In this document: positions 55,800-64,000 of the stretch, one piece after another
How the letters are laid out: each line of letters starts with the position of its first letter
Position numbering within the stretch: the first letter of the stretch is position 1
Source of the DNA: Paenibacillus turicensis
GTDB taxonomy: Bacteria > Bacillota > Bacilli > Paenibacillales > Paenibacillaceae
NCBI RefSeq assembly: GCF_017873435.1
Contig: NZ_JAGGKG010000016.1
Location: 1 to 64,000, forward strand
Length of the DNA stretch: 64,000 bases
Direction: 5' to 3'
Translations under genes and position numbers: made by a program
The notes under the pieces: generated by a model
What the model was told of the DNA's origin: nothing
The model's database searches: none
What the model saw: only the letters and a program-made list of their open reading frames with translations

Positions 55800-55859
55800 T
55801 TTTGAGTAATATAACTGATATTAAACTCAGTAAAATTAGAGAATTGAATAGTTAGTTGT

Positions 55860-56159
55860 TTATAGCTTTAGTGCGTCTGAGAGTACCTTCTCCCCGTTCA
55901 TCATCCCATAATCAATACGGTCAATTACGCTAACCTTAATGCCCTTAGGTTCATATTGACTTTTAAAACTATCTTCTAAATAACCTACTTGCGGCCCAAG
56001 CAACAACACATCTGTCTTTTCTACATATTGCTTAAAGGAGCTTTCAGGCACTGCTCTAATCTCAACTTCAATCTTCTGAGCTTCAGCAGACTTTTGCATT
56101 TTTTGAACTAGCATACTCGTAGACATTCCCGCCGCACACACTAAAGTAATTTGTTTCAT
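55860..56159 (-). CDS. PTS cellobiose-type IIB subunit
   Basis: 99 residues. Phosphocysteine site in LVCAAGMSTSML (about 4-15), which passes phosphate to the sugar. Start ATG 56159 has GGGGGGA six bases upstream. Between IIA and IIC. Confidence 0.92.
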   Translation of the reverse strand: MKQITLVCAAGMSTSMLVQKMQKSAEAQKIEVEIRAVPESSFKQYVEKTDVLLLGPQVGYLEDSFKSQYEPKGIKVSVIDRIDYGMMNGEKVLSDALKL

Positions 56160-56209
56160 TTTAAATCCCCCCAAAGTATTTATTTTAATTGTTGTTATAT
56201 TTAGCTTTA

Positions 56210-56560
56210 TTAACGATTCAGAGCTGCTTCATAATTATTCATTCGCTCGTATAGATCCATAATGTGCCCTGCTAAATCCTTGGTTGTAATTGCATTCATT
56301 AAATGATCTTGTGCATGTACCATCAGCAACGTAATTTCATAGGTCGTTCCAGCTGCTTCTTGTTGAATAAGTTTGGTCTGAGATTTATGTGCCTGCACTA
56401 GCTCCTGGCTGCATTCCTCTAAGGCCTCTTGTGCCTCATCCATTTTTCCTTTTTGGGCTAGGGCAATCGCTTGCAAAGCTTTACTTTTAGCGAAACCTGC
56501 ATTTGTTATAATTTTCATAATGATTTCCTGATATTCATTCAAAGCCTTCACCTCAATCAT
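56210..56560 (-). CDS. PTS lactose/cellobiose-type IIA subunit
   Basis: 116 residues, helical trimer-forming IIA with the phosphohistidine in MVHAQDHLM. Receives phosphate from HPr. First structural gene of the PTS operon after the regulator. ATG preceded by AAGGAAA; a TTG seven codons in, after GAGGTGA, is a second possible start. Confidence 0.9.
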   Translation of the reverse strand: MIEVKALNEYQEIIMKIITNAGFAKSKALQAIALAQKGKMDEAQEALEECSQELVQAHKSQTKLIQQEAAGTTYEITLLMVHAQDHLMNAITTKDLAGHIMDLYERMNNYEAALNR

Positions 56561-56664
56561 GTTGTTTCCTTATGTCTTACGCTCATTGTATCTGATACAA
56601 ATTGATATCTACACACAATCCTTTTCCGCTACGAGTGGAAAACATAAATACTAAAGTATAGCTA

Positions 56665-56676
56665 AGTTTAGTTTTA
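56665..56676 (-). promoter_or_regulatory. Candidate operator motif upstream of PTS IIA
   Basis: On the minus strand AAACTAAACTTA, one base from AAACTAAACTAA of the divergent region. It stands in the 118-base gap between the regulator and IIA, suggesting an additional promoter with shared control. Confidence 0.35.
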
Positions 56677-56678
56677 TT

Positions 56679-58640
56679 CTAGTAAAGCTTATGTTTTACA
56701 ATCATTTGCGCAAATTCATGATACGTATTGCATCTCAAAATATTTTGCACAACCTCTGTATCATCAACAAGTCCCATAAGATGCTGATACATGTTGGAAT
56801 TTGGTTCTTCCCCACTCTTATCAATACTGAGCAGACAAACAAATTGAACCGGTCGTCCCGACCAATCGATTGGCTTACTCAGTGTACAAATGACCCAAAC
56901 TGTACAATTGCTTTGAGGAATGATCGGATGTGGAATCGCTACCAAATTGCCGTAGGATGTTGGCGCCGCATTTTCCCTTTCCAACACGAGTCCGATAAAC
57001 CCTTCAGAAGAACGAATCAATCCATATTCCTGCATTTTGTTGCCAAGAAACGTGATAACTTGCTCCTTCGTAGTGAAGTTTTGTTTAAGAAACACCAGCT
57101 TTTCGATAATATAATCAAATTGATAGGATTCGCCATCGTTTAGTAATGTGTTAATTTTATCCATATCTTCGCCGCCAAGAAGCTTCTCGACTACAATGAT
57201 AGGCACAGCCAAGGGCTGCACAATAGGAACTGTACTCACAACAAAATCAATATTAGTTAAAGAGAAGGTATTCAGCTTGTACAGCTCTGTTGTGCCTACG
57301 ACTTCTAACCTTTCTCCAAATTTACTCCTCAGCTTATAGTAAAGTAGACGTGCGCTCCCCATTCCTGAGGTGCATACAACTAAACAACGTTTTGGTGTAC
57401 TATTCATCCTTTGTCTTTCTATCGCGGCACCAATATGAATCGCCAAATAACCCATCTCTGCCTCAGGTAAAACCACGCCAAGCTTACTTTCAATCAATTT
57501 AGCCATAATCACACCTGCTTGAAATGCGAAAGGATAGTTACTTTTCACATGCTCCAGCATCGGATTACGAATGCTCATTCCATATTTCACCCGATTCAAG
57601 GCCGGTTTTAAATGTAAGCATAAGCCCATAATTAATTCTTGATCATTACTTATTTTGAGTGCTAAATCTCTATCGATTTTAACGAGGATGTCTTTTACTA
57701 AAGCATAATTTTCGTCATCCGATCTGATCTCACTATCCCGGCGAATCTCTATGCTGTCTCCTTTTCCAGAAAACCACTTATTCCCAGATAAATGCATAGC
57801 GATATAAACCACTTCATCCATAGAAAATGATAATTGCAACGCTTTTCCAATTCGTTCCACGATTTGCCCGGCTGCCTCAATAACTTCAATTAATGCAATT
57901 TCGTTTCGATCATCTGGAGATACTGTAACTTGATTGCCTTCGCGAATACGTCTACATGAGATGGCAATATGATTCGCTAGGTTGTTAAACGCAGCATCAG
58001 ACAAGTTAACACCAAGCTCCTGAATTTGCTCCATGATGATATTACGAATTAACTCCATTTCAACAGAGGATACTATTTTCAAGTCGCTATATATGTCTTC
58101 CCTTTGCTTTTGGTCTAAGCCATCTCCCAAGCGATTCATAATAAATTCAGAAATGCAAAACCGCAAATGAACCTCATCGCCTTTAAGCTTAATTCCATAA
58201 TTGGGGCGCTTATCAATCAAAATCCCGTATTTTGTTAAAGTCTGCTTAACCTCTTTCAAATCATTTTGAACTGTAGATTTGCTGACATAAAGCTCATCTG
58301 CCAGTTCTTCAAGCTTCACATACGTTTCTGCTAGCAACAGTCTTCTAATCAAATAATTGTACCGATACTGAGGTGAATTCGAGTCTTGGGCTGGATGGCC
58401 TAACGATAACTTCTCCTGTAATATACAAAATCGATCTTGATCTATAATTTTAAGTTCATATCCTCTTGCGCGAACAGGTTGAATGGAAGCTCCATATTGA
58501 TCTAGTATCCCCTCTAGCTCCCTAATGTCACTACGCACTGTCCGAGAAGTAACTTGGATCAATTTCGCTAGATGCTCACTTTTTAGAGGTCCATCTGCAG
58601 CTAAAAGATGCTGTAAAATTGCAATCATACGTGAATTCAT
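56679..58640 (-). CDS. PRD-containing PTS-responsive transcriptional activator (LicR/MtlR type)
   Basis: 653 residues. Two N-terminal helix-turn-helices (about 4-60, and 85-140 LYVSKSTVQNDLKEV), two PRD domains (about 180-400) with regulatory histidines, an EIIB-like domain (CTSGMGSARLLYYKL, about 418-432) and a C-terminal EIIA-like domain (about 505-653, AIPHPI). DNA-binding HTHs rather than an RNA-binding domain, so it acts as an activator controlled by phosphorylation from the PTS. Positioned to control the PTS operon and possibly the divergent isomerase operon. Confidence 0.92.
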   Translation of the reverse strand: MNSRMIAILQHLLAADGPLKSEHLAKLIQVTSRTVRSDIRELEGILDQYGASIQPVRARGYELKIIDQDRFCILQEKLSLGHPAQDSNSPQYRYNYLIRRLLLAETYVKLEELADELYVSKSTVQNDLKEVKQTLTKYGILIDKRPNYGIKLKGDEVHLRFCISEFIMNRLGDGLDQKQREDIYSDLKIVSSVEMELIRNIIMEQIQELGVNLSDAAFNNLANHIAISCRRIREGNQVTVSPDDRNEIALIEVIEAAGQIVERIGKALQLSFSMDEVVYIAMHLSGNKWFSGKGDSIEIRRDSEIRSDDENYALVKDILVKIDRDLALKISNDQELIMGLCLHLKPALNRVKYGMSIRNPMLEHVKSNYPFAFQAGVIMAKLIESKLGVVLPEAEMGYLAIHIGAAIERQRMNSTPKRCLVVCTSGMGSARLLYYKLRSKFGERLEVVGTTELYKLNTFSLTNIDFVVSTVPIVQPLAVPIIVVEKLLGGEDMDKINTLLNDGESYQFDYIIEKLVFLKQNFTTKEQVITFLGNKMQEYGLIRSSEGFIGLVLERENAAPTSYGNLVAIPHPIIPQSNCTVWVICTLSKPIDWSGRPVQFVCLLSIDKSGEEPNSNMYQHLMGLVDDTEVVQNILRCNTYHEFAQMIVKHKLY

Positions 58641-59130
58641 TACAGTTCCCCCCTGTCGCTATAACATCATTATTGCCTTCACAACTATTTTTATTAAAGT
58701 ATGAAATGAAGTTTATACTATATCAAAAAATGATACAACAAATATATAAACTAAACTAAATTAAAAATTTAGATTACAAGCAATAGAGATTTCAAACCTT
58801 CTCATTTAATACCAAAAATTTAAGATTGGAAAAATAGCCCTATAATACTGATTTTTTCAACTTAATTGTATTTAAACCTATTTCGATATACTTCTCCTAT
58901 CATACTCAACTAAAACAAATCTCCTTTTATAGTTCTAAACTAAACTAATTATAGATATAGAATAACATAAACTAATCATATATTTAATATAAATTTAACT
59001 AAACAAATGATTGACTGCGCTTTCTCACGATGTTAACATGTCGATATAATATAAATTTTAGTTAATAATCACTTTTAGTTTAGTTTATTTACATTAAATT
59101 TTAGTTTTTTACTAAAAGGAGTTGCCACCT
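58641..59130. other. Divergent regulatory region with repeated 12-mer motif
   Basis: About 490 bases, strongly AT-rich. Holds AAACTAAACTAA at 58748-58759 and 58937-58948 and its reverse complement at 59075-59086, plus several half-motifs (for example AACTAAAC near 58997, TTTTAGTTAA near 59057). These are candidate operators for the two divergent operons. No long reading frame here looks like a gene. Confidence 0.55.
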
Positions 59131-60597
59131 ATGAAAAAATTTAAATTGGGCTACGCCCCTACTCGCCGCTTTACCTTTAGTGCAGAAGATGCCTTTAAGT
59201 ATAAGGTGCAAATTCGTCAGCAAATTGAGAGCTTTGGACTAGATATCGATATTGTTGATTTGGAAGGCCTTAATTCAGAAGGTTTACTTTATGATGATCA
59301 CGTCAATGCGGATTTAATCATTAAGCGATTTAAGGAAGAAGAAGTCGATGCTGTGTTTTTCCCTCACTGTAACTTTGGGACAGAGGACACTGTAGCTCGT
59401 GTGGGCAAGGCGTTAGGCAAACCCGTATTGCTCTGGGGACCTCGGGATGAAGCTCCTTTAGAGGATGGCATGCGTTTACGTGATACCCAGTGCGGCATTT
59501 TCGCAACAGGTAAAGTATTGCGCCGCTTTAATGTTCCATTTACCTATATCACAAACAGTTGGGTTACTGATCCTGTCTTTGAACGTGGCTTCATCAACTT
59601 TATTGCGGCTGCGAACGTTGTACGTCATTTTAAAAACCTACGTATTTTACAAATTGGACCTCGCCCTGCTTCCTTCTGGACGATGATTTGCAACGAAGGT
59701 GAATTATTAGAGAAGTTTGGGATTGAGATTCATCCGATCACCCTTGTAGACATTCAGTTACGTAGTAAAAAAATTGCAGCTAGCAACAGCAGTGAACTAT
59801 TGGAAACGATCGATTACATTAAGGCAACCCTCGATTATAGTGAGGTGACAGAAGACGATATTACCCGAATCGCCGCACTAAAAGTCGCTATGAAATCATA
59901 TGCACAAGAAACAGGTAGTAGCGCGATTGCCATTCAGTGCTGGTCTTCCCTTCAGGATTCCATGGGCATCATGCCATGCTTAGCCAACGCCATCCTCACC
60001 GATGAGCAAATTCCAGTTACGTGCGAAACCGACATTCACGGCGCGATCACATCAATCATGGTTCAAGCGGCTGCGATGCATACCACACCTACCTTTTTTG
60101 CAGATATTACCGTTCGTCACCCTGAAAATGAAAATGGCGAGCTCTTGTTCCATTGTGGGAACTTCCCTGTTTCACTTTCTGTTGAAGATAAACCTAAGCT
60201 ACGTAAGCACTTTTTATTTGATGACCACGCCCCTGGTACACACGAAGGCGAAATTCGTGGCGGCGGCATGACGCTTGCCCGCTTCGATGGGGACAATGGG
60301 GAATACTCCATTTTCTTAGGTAAAGCCCATGGAATTCAAGGCCCTTATACTCGTGGCTCCTATGTATGGGTCGAAGTAAACGACTGGCCGCTATGGGAGG
60401 AAAAGCTAGTTAAGGGACCGTATGTCCACCATGCGGTAGGGATTCATGCTAATGTCATTCCAGCCATTTATGAAGCTTGTCACTATATCCCTGGTCTAAA
60501 TCCTGATCCCGTAGATCCAACCATACAAGAAATTGAGCGCTGGTTGCGTGGCTCCGACCTTGTCTCCAAGCCTCAGTCTATAACTCATTCAGTATAG
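59131..60597 (+). CDS. L-fucose/arabinose-isomerase-family sugar isomerase
   Basis: 488 residues from ATG 59131 (AAAGGAG nine bases upstream). N-terminal domains as in fucose isomerases (IIKRFKEEEVDAVFFPHCNFGTED) and a C-terminal domain with metal-site residues around IAIQCW, CETDIHGA and the HHAVGIHANVIPAIYEACHYIPGL end. Interconverts an aldose and a ketose. In this operon its product would feed the FGGY kinase and the split transketolase. D-apiose to apulose is my preferred reaction; published apiose isomerases may belong to another fold, so fucose, arabinose or another rare sugar remain open. Confidence 0.85.
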   Translation: MKKFKLGYAPTRRFTFSAEDAFKYKVQIRQQIESFGLDIDIVDLEGLNSEGLLYDDHVNADLIIKRFKEEEVDAVFFPHCNFGTEDTVARVGKALGKPVLLWGPRDEAPLEDGMRLRDTQCGIFATGKVLRRFNVPFTYITNSWVTDPVFERGFINFIAAANVVRHFKNLRILQIGPRPASFWTMICNEGELLEKFGIEIHPITLVDIQLRSKKIAASNSSELLETIDYIKATLDYSEVTEDDITRIAALKVAMKSYAQETGSSAIAIQCWSSLQDSMGIMPCLANAILTDEQIPVTCETDIHGAITSIMVQAAAMHTTPTFFADITVRHPENENGELLFHCGNFPVSLSVEDKPKLRKHFLFDDHAPGTHEGEIRGGGMTLARFDGDNGEYSIFLGKAHGIQGPYTRGSYVWVEVNDWPLWEEKLVKGPYVHHAVGIHANVIPAIYEACHYIPGLNPDPVDPTIQEIERWLRGSDLVSKPQSITHSV

Positions 60598-60652
60598 GTC
60601 ATTCGCTTCTAAACTTTACTTTCACTTCTACTTATGGGGAGGGCACAAAACA

Positions 60653-61495
60653 ATGGATACGCCTCAACTAAAAATTAAAGCAGCACAAATTCGCAAAGAC
60701 CTACTCACAATCATTCATCGCGCCAAAACAGGGCACACTGGAGGCTCATTAAGCAACACAGATATTTTGACTGCACTTTATTATTCAATTATGAATATTG
60801 ATCCTGCTCAACCAGATATGGATAATCGTGATCGATTTATTGCGAGCAAAGGACATTCCGTGGAATCCCTCTGGTGTGTACTTGCGGATCTTGGATTTTT
60901 TCCAAAAGAAGAGCTACTTACCTTCAGTCAATTTGGTACACGTCTCATCGGACACCCAAACAATAAAGTGCCTGGGATCGAAATGAACACAGGTGCGCTT
61001 GGACATGGCTTACCCATCTCCGTAGGAATGGCACTTGCCGCAAAACGAGATGGTGCCTCCTATCGTGTATTTTGCCTCATGGGTGATGGCGAGCAAGCCG
61101 AAGGCTCTAACTGGGAAGCGGCGATGGCTGGTGCTCATTACAAGCTAGATAACTTGGTGGGGATCATCGACCGTAATCGATTGCAGATCAGTGGAAGTAC
61201 AGAGGAGGTCATGGGAATTGAGCCATTAGAGGATAAATGGACTGCTTTTGGCTGGAATGTGGTCTCCATCGATGGCAACGACATGGAGCAATTACTTCAA
61301 GCCTTCCGTAATGTTCCTGAAGTACAAGGTAAACCAACCTTAATCATGGCAAATACGGTGAAAGGCAAAGGCGTCTCCTTTGCTGAAAATGTCCCTGCGT
61401 GGCATCACCACGTGCCCAATGATGAGGAGCTTACGCTTGCACATGCTGAGCTACAAAGCTACATCGATGAATTAAACGCGAAAGGACAGGTGTAA
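60653..61495 (+). CDS. Transketolase, N-terminal (thiamine diphosphate) subunit
   Basis: 280 residues, equal to the first domain of transketolase. TPP/Mg motif GDGEQAEGSNWEAAMAGAHYKLDNLVGIIDRN (about 143-174), plus TGHTGGSLSNTDIL and GALGHGLPISVGMA. GGGGAGG ribosome binding site. The second half is the next gene, 5 bases downstream. Two-subunit transketolases serve special sugar pathways, among them apulose-4-phosphate transketolase, in contrast with the single-chain enzyme of the pentose phosphate pathway. Confidence 0.93.
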   Translation: MDTPQLKIKAAQIRKDLLTIIHRAKTGHTGGSLSNTDILTALYYSIMNIDPAQPDMDNRDRFIASKGHSVESLWCVLADLGFFPKEELLTFSQFGTRLIGHPNNKVPGIEMNTGALGHGLPISVGMALAAKRDGASYRVFCLMGDGEQAEGSNWEAAMAGAHYKLDNLVGIIDRNRLQISGSTEEVMGIEPLEDKWTAFGWNVVSIDGNDMEQLLQAFRNVPEVQGKPTLIMANTVKGKGVSFAENVPAWHHHVPNDEELTLAHAELQSYIDELNAKGQV

Positions 61496-61500
61496 CGACA

Positions 61501-62436
61501 ATGAATAAAATCCCTAACCGTCAAGTCATTTGTGAAACGCTCATGGAATTAGCAAAAACCGATCAGGATATTACCGTTTTAGCGAGTGATTCCCGTGGTT
61601 CCGCTGCAATGGCACCATTTGCGAGCACCTATCCCCAGCAATTTGTCGAGGTGGGTATTGCTGAGCAAAACATTGTAGGTATGGCGGCAGGACTTGCTCA
61701 TAGTGGCAAAAAAACCTTTGTGACTTCTCCTGCTTGCTTCCTCAGTATGCGTAGTATTGAGCAAATTAAGGTTGATGTAGCTTATTCCCGTACCAATGTG
61801 AAGCTAATCGGCATTAGTGGTGGTGTAAGCTATGGTGCACTTGGCATGTCCCACCACTCCTTGCAGGATATCGCTGTGGCTCGTGCCATTCCGGGTTTAG
61901 CCATCGTGCTACCAGCAGATCGGCATGAGACAAAAAAACTAACGGAAGCCCTAGTTAATTATGACGGCGGCGTATATGTCCGTATTGGACGTAACGCGGT
62001 TGAGGATGTGTATGAATCGGAGGAGTATCCATTTGAAATCGGTAAAGCCGTAACTTTAAAGGAAGGTAACGACATTACGATTATCGCTACAGGCGAAACG
62101 GTGCGAATTGCGGTTGATGCGGCTGAAGCCTTGAAGGCTGAAGGCATACAAGCAAGAGTGCTTAATATGCATACCATTAAACCACTGGATGAAGCAGCAA
62201 TAATTGCAGCAGCTAATGAAACAGGAGCAATCATAACCGTGGAAGAGCATAGCATTTATGGCGGTCTAGGTGCCGCCGTTGCTGAGGTTGTCGTCCAACA
62301 TCAACCTGTGCCGATGAAGGTACTGGGCATTCCAGATGAGCCTGCGATTGCAGGGAAAACAAACGAAGTATTTCAGCATTATGGTATTACAAAAGAAAAC
62401 ATTACTCAAATTGCGCTTGAATTGATAGATAGATAG
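61501..62436 (+). CDS. Transketolase, C-terminal subunit
   Basis: 311 residues: pyrimidine-binding domain (EVGIAEQNIVGMAAGLAHSGKKTF, with the glutamate that activates TPP, about 51-75) and the transketolase C-domain (TIKPLDEAAIIAAANETGAIITVEEHSIYGGLG). Forms the active enzyme with the preceding gene. Its last codons and stop lie in a GATA tetranucleotide tract that runs toward the kinase start. Confidence 0.93.
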   Translation: MNKIPNRQVICETLMELAKTDQDITVLASDSRGSAAMAPFASTYPQQFVEVGIAEQNIVGMAAGLAHSGKKTFVTSPACFLSMRSIEQIKVDVAYSRTNVKLIGISGGVSYGALGMSHHSLQDIAVARAIPGLAIVLPADRHETKKLTEALVNYDGGVYVRIGRNAVEDVYESEEYPFEIGKAVTLKEGNDITIIATGETVRIAVDAAEALKAEGIQARVLNMHTIKPLDEAAIIAAANETGAIITVEEHSIYGGLGAAVAEVVVQHQPVPMKVLGIPDEPAIAGKTNEVFQHYGITKENITQIALELIDR

Positions 62437-62443
62437 ATAGATA
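62424..62443 (+). repeat. GATA tetranucleotide tract across a stop codon
   Basis: Five GATA units cover the last codons and the TAG stop of the transketolase C-subunit and end 12 bases before the kinase ATG. Such tracts can slip by four bases. Confidence 0.85.
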
Positions 62444-62455
62444 AGGGTGAGTTCA

Positions 62456-63982
62456 ATGACAGGCAAGCAAAAATATATTTTATCCATCGATCAAAGCACC
62501 TCAGGCACAAAAACGTTGTTGGTGAATCAACAAGGTGAAGTTATCGCCCGTTCCGCAATGGAGCATAAGCAATTGTATCCACAACCCGGTTGGGTTGAGC
62601 ATGATCCACTTGAAATCTATGAAAATGTAAAGCAATGTATGCAAAATGTTATGAAAAAAGTGGGAGCTACTTCGGATGAACTTGCTGCTGTGACAATAAC
62701 CAATCAGCGTGAAACTGCGGTCATGTGGGATAAAGCAACGGGATTGCCCATCCATAATGCGATTGTGTGGCAATGCCAACGGACGGCTGAAATTTGTAGA
62801 CAGTTAAAGGAAAAGGGTGTGGAAGCACAAGTTAAAGCAAAAACAGGACTACTCATCGATCCCTACTTTTCAGCCACTAAATTTAGTTGGATGCTTGAGC
62901 ATGTGGAAGGCGCACCTCAATTAGTAAATGAAAACCGACTACTCGCGGGGACGATGGATAGTTGGCTTGTGTGGAAGCTAACAGGTGGGACCTCTCATGT
63001 CACAGACTATTCTAATGCGAGCCGTACCTCTTTATTTAACATCCATACCTTACAGTGGGATGAAGAGCTTGGCAATTTATTTGAAGTACCACTCTCTATT
63101 TTGCCTAAGGTTCACTCCTCAGACTCCATTGTTGGCTATATGAATGATGAGAGTATTTTTAGTACCGTTTCTAATAACGGATCTAGCCTACCTGTCCCAA
63201 TCCCAATATCAGGCTTAATAGGTGACTCACAGGGTGCATTGTTTGGGCATTTATGCTTTGAGCCAGGAACAGCAAAGGCGACCTATGGTACAGGGACTTC
63301 ACTTCTCATGAATGTAGGAACGCAGCCTGTGGATGGTGGGGAAGGACTTGTGACTACGATAGCTTGGGGCGCTGATGGCAAAGTCACCTATGCTTTGGAG
63401 GCTGTCATTCGATCGTCAGGGGACAGCATCAAATGGACACGCGATAATCTGGGCTTATTTTCTACATTTGAGGAAATGCAACAGTTAGTGGATAGTCTGC
63501 CTTCTAATGAAGGTGTCTATCTTGTACCCGCATTTGTTGGCTTGGGTGTCCCTTACTGGGACCCTTGTGCACGTGCGGCAATTGTTGGCATGACCCGTGG
63601 AAGTACAAAAGCACACATTATTCGTGCAGCGCTAGAAAGCACTACTTACCAAATACGTGATGCAGTAGACTTCATGCAGCAGCAATCTGGTGTATCCTTC
63701 ACAGACTTACGCACAGACGGTGGCGCTTCAGCAAACCGTTGGCTCATGCAATTTCAGGCAGATATTTTAGGACAATCCGTAATCCGCTCTACCTGTCCTG
63801 AATTATCTGCCTTAGGCTCTGTTTACCTTGGTGGTGTTGCCGTTGGCTTCTGGAGCGATTACGATCACTTGCCACATGATCAGAACCTATATGAGTTATT
63901 TCAACCAACGATGTCGGAGCAGCTACGTGAAAGTAATTATGCTGGCTGGAAAAGTGCTGTGCAATCGGTCGTTACTCAGTAA
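62456..63982 (+). CDS. FGGY family carbohydrate kinase (glycerol-kinase-like)
   Basis: 508 residues from ATG 62456 (AAGGGTGAG before it). N-terminal phosphate loop SIDQSTSGTKTLL, QPGWVEHDPLEI, TITNQRETAVMWDKATG, second-domain GDSQGALFGHLCFEPG, adenosine loop YGTGTSLLMN, and DGGASANRWLMQFQADILG. Close to glycerol kinase, yet placed after an isomerase and a split transketolase and not near glpF/glpD, so it more likely phosphorylates the ketose made by that isomerase, such as apulose. Last gene of the operon within the window. Confidence 0.9.
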   Translation: MTGKQKYILSIDQSTSGTKTLLVNQQGEVIARSAMEHKQLYPQPGWVEHDPLEIYENVKQCMQNVMKKVGATSDELAAVTITNQRETAVMWDKATGLPIHNAIVWQCQRTAEICRQLKEKGVEAQVKAKTGLLIDPYFSATKFSWMLEHVEGAPQLVNENRLLAGTMDSWLVWKLTGGTSHVTDYSNASRTSLFNIHTLQWDEELGNLFEVPLSILPKVHSSDSIVGYMNDESIFSTVSNNGSSLPVPIPISGLIGDSQGALFGHLCFEPGTAKATYGTGTSLLMNVGTQPVDGGEGLVTTIAWGADGKVTYALEAVIRSSGDSIKWTRDNLGLFSTFEEMQQLVDSLPSNEGVYLVPAFVGLGVPYWDPCARAAIVGMTRGSTKAHIIRAALESTTYQIRDAVDFMQQQSGVSFTDLRTDGGASANRWLMQFQADILGQSVIRSTCPELSALGSVYLGGVAVGFWSDYDHLPHDQNLYELFQPTMSEQLRESNYAGWKSAVQSVVTQ

Positions 63983-64000
63983 ATTGTGTTAGTTAAAAAA

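Noticed and set aside
62456-63982. Annotation as housekeeping glycerol kinase GlpK
   Set aside because: Sequence is glycerol-kinase-like, but no glpF, glpD or glpP is nearby and it closes a sugar isomerase/transketolase operon; kept as FGGY kinase of uncertain substrate.

Overview
The window looks like the chromosome of a low-GC, spore-forming Bacillota, most likely a Paenibacillaceae or close relative. Evidence: Gram-positive-type Shine-Dalgarno (SD) sequences throughout, a secG / rnr / smpB / ssrA neighbourhood, SLH-domain surface proteins, a collagen-like surface protein, a SARP-type response regulator beside a large 7TM hybrid kinase, and many AraC/LacI regulators. No rRNA, tRNA, CRISPR array or intact insertion sequence was seen. 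The species call is inference.

Layout. 1-6.6 kb: a decayed DUF817 gene, a secreted pectate lyase, a small ribbon-helix-helix protein, an alpha/beta hydrolase, an alkylation-repair pair (Ada-AlkA fusion plus Ogt) and a methyltransferase. 6.7-8.6 kb: a secreted protein and a lipoprotein flanked by two copies of a ~165 bp hairpin-bearing repeat. 8.6-17.1 kb: an AraC regulator fused in frame to a siderophore-binding lipoprotein, an amidase, a collagen-like protein, a YxjG/MetE-like enzyme with a LacI regulator, and small hypotheticals. 17.3-27.4 kb: an SLH-anchored protein with three cohesin-like domains, a dockerin-bearing partner immediately upstream, and a two-component system. 27.7-41.6 kb: regulators, a PVA-type hydrolase, a DUF3810 metalloprotease, two lipase copies (one broken), a TetR-regulated reductase/hydrolase fusion with matching operators, tandem HI0933-type flavoproteins, gene relics and an unrecognised Rossmann-like protein. 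42.4-49.8 kb: housekeeping ssrA-smpB-rnr and secG, with a chemoreceptor and a GNAT/FeeM-like gene between rnr and secG.

49.8-64 kb is the most coherent accessory system. A leftward operon encodes a PRD-type PTS regulator, cellobiose-type PTS IIA, IIB and IIC, an apiosidase-like (DUF4038) glycoside hydrolase without a signal peptide, and a GH1 6-phospho-beta-glucosidase. A divergent rightward operon encodes a fucose-isomerase-family sugar isomerase, a split transketolase (N and C subunits) and an FGGY kinase. Isomerase, kinase and two-subunit transketolase is the logic of the known D-apiose to apulose to apulose-4-phosphate route, and the hydrolase pair would release apiose and glucose-6-phosphate from a PTS-imported apiosyl-glucoside. 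A 12-bp motif recurs upstream of both operons and of the adjacent LacI gene. I propose a PTS-coupled apiosyl-glucoside utilisation locus; substrate assignment is inference.

The other candidate system is the cohesin/dockerin pair, which would make a small non-catalytic, S-layer-anchored protein complex. Smaller points of interest include an AraC-lipoprotein fusion with an internal start, a frameshifted and stop-lost lipase copy, a TetR operator pair, a LacI operator pair and a very long disordered tail on RNase R.
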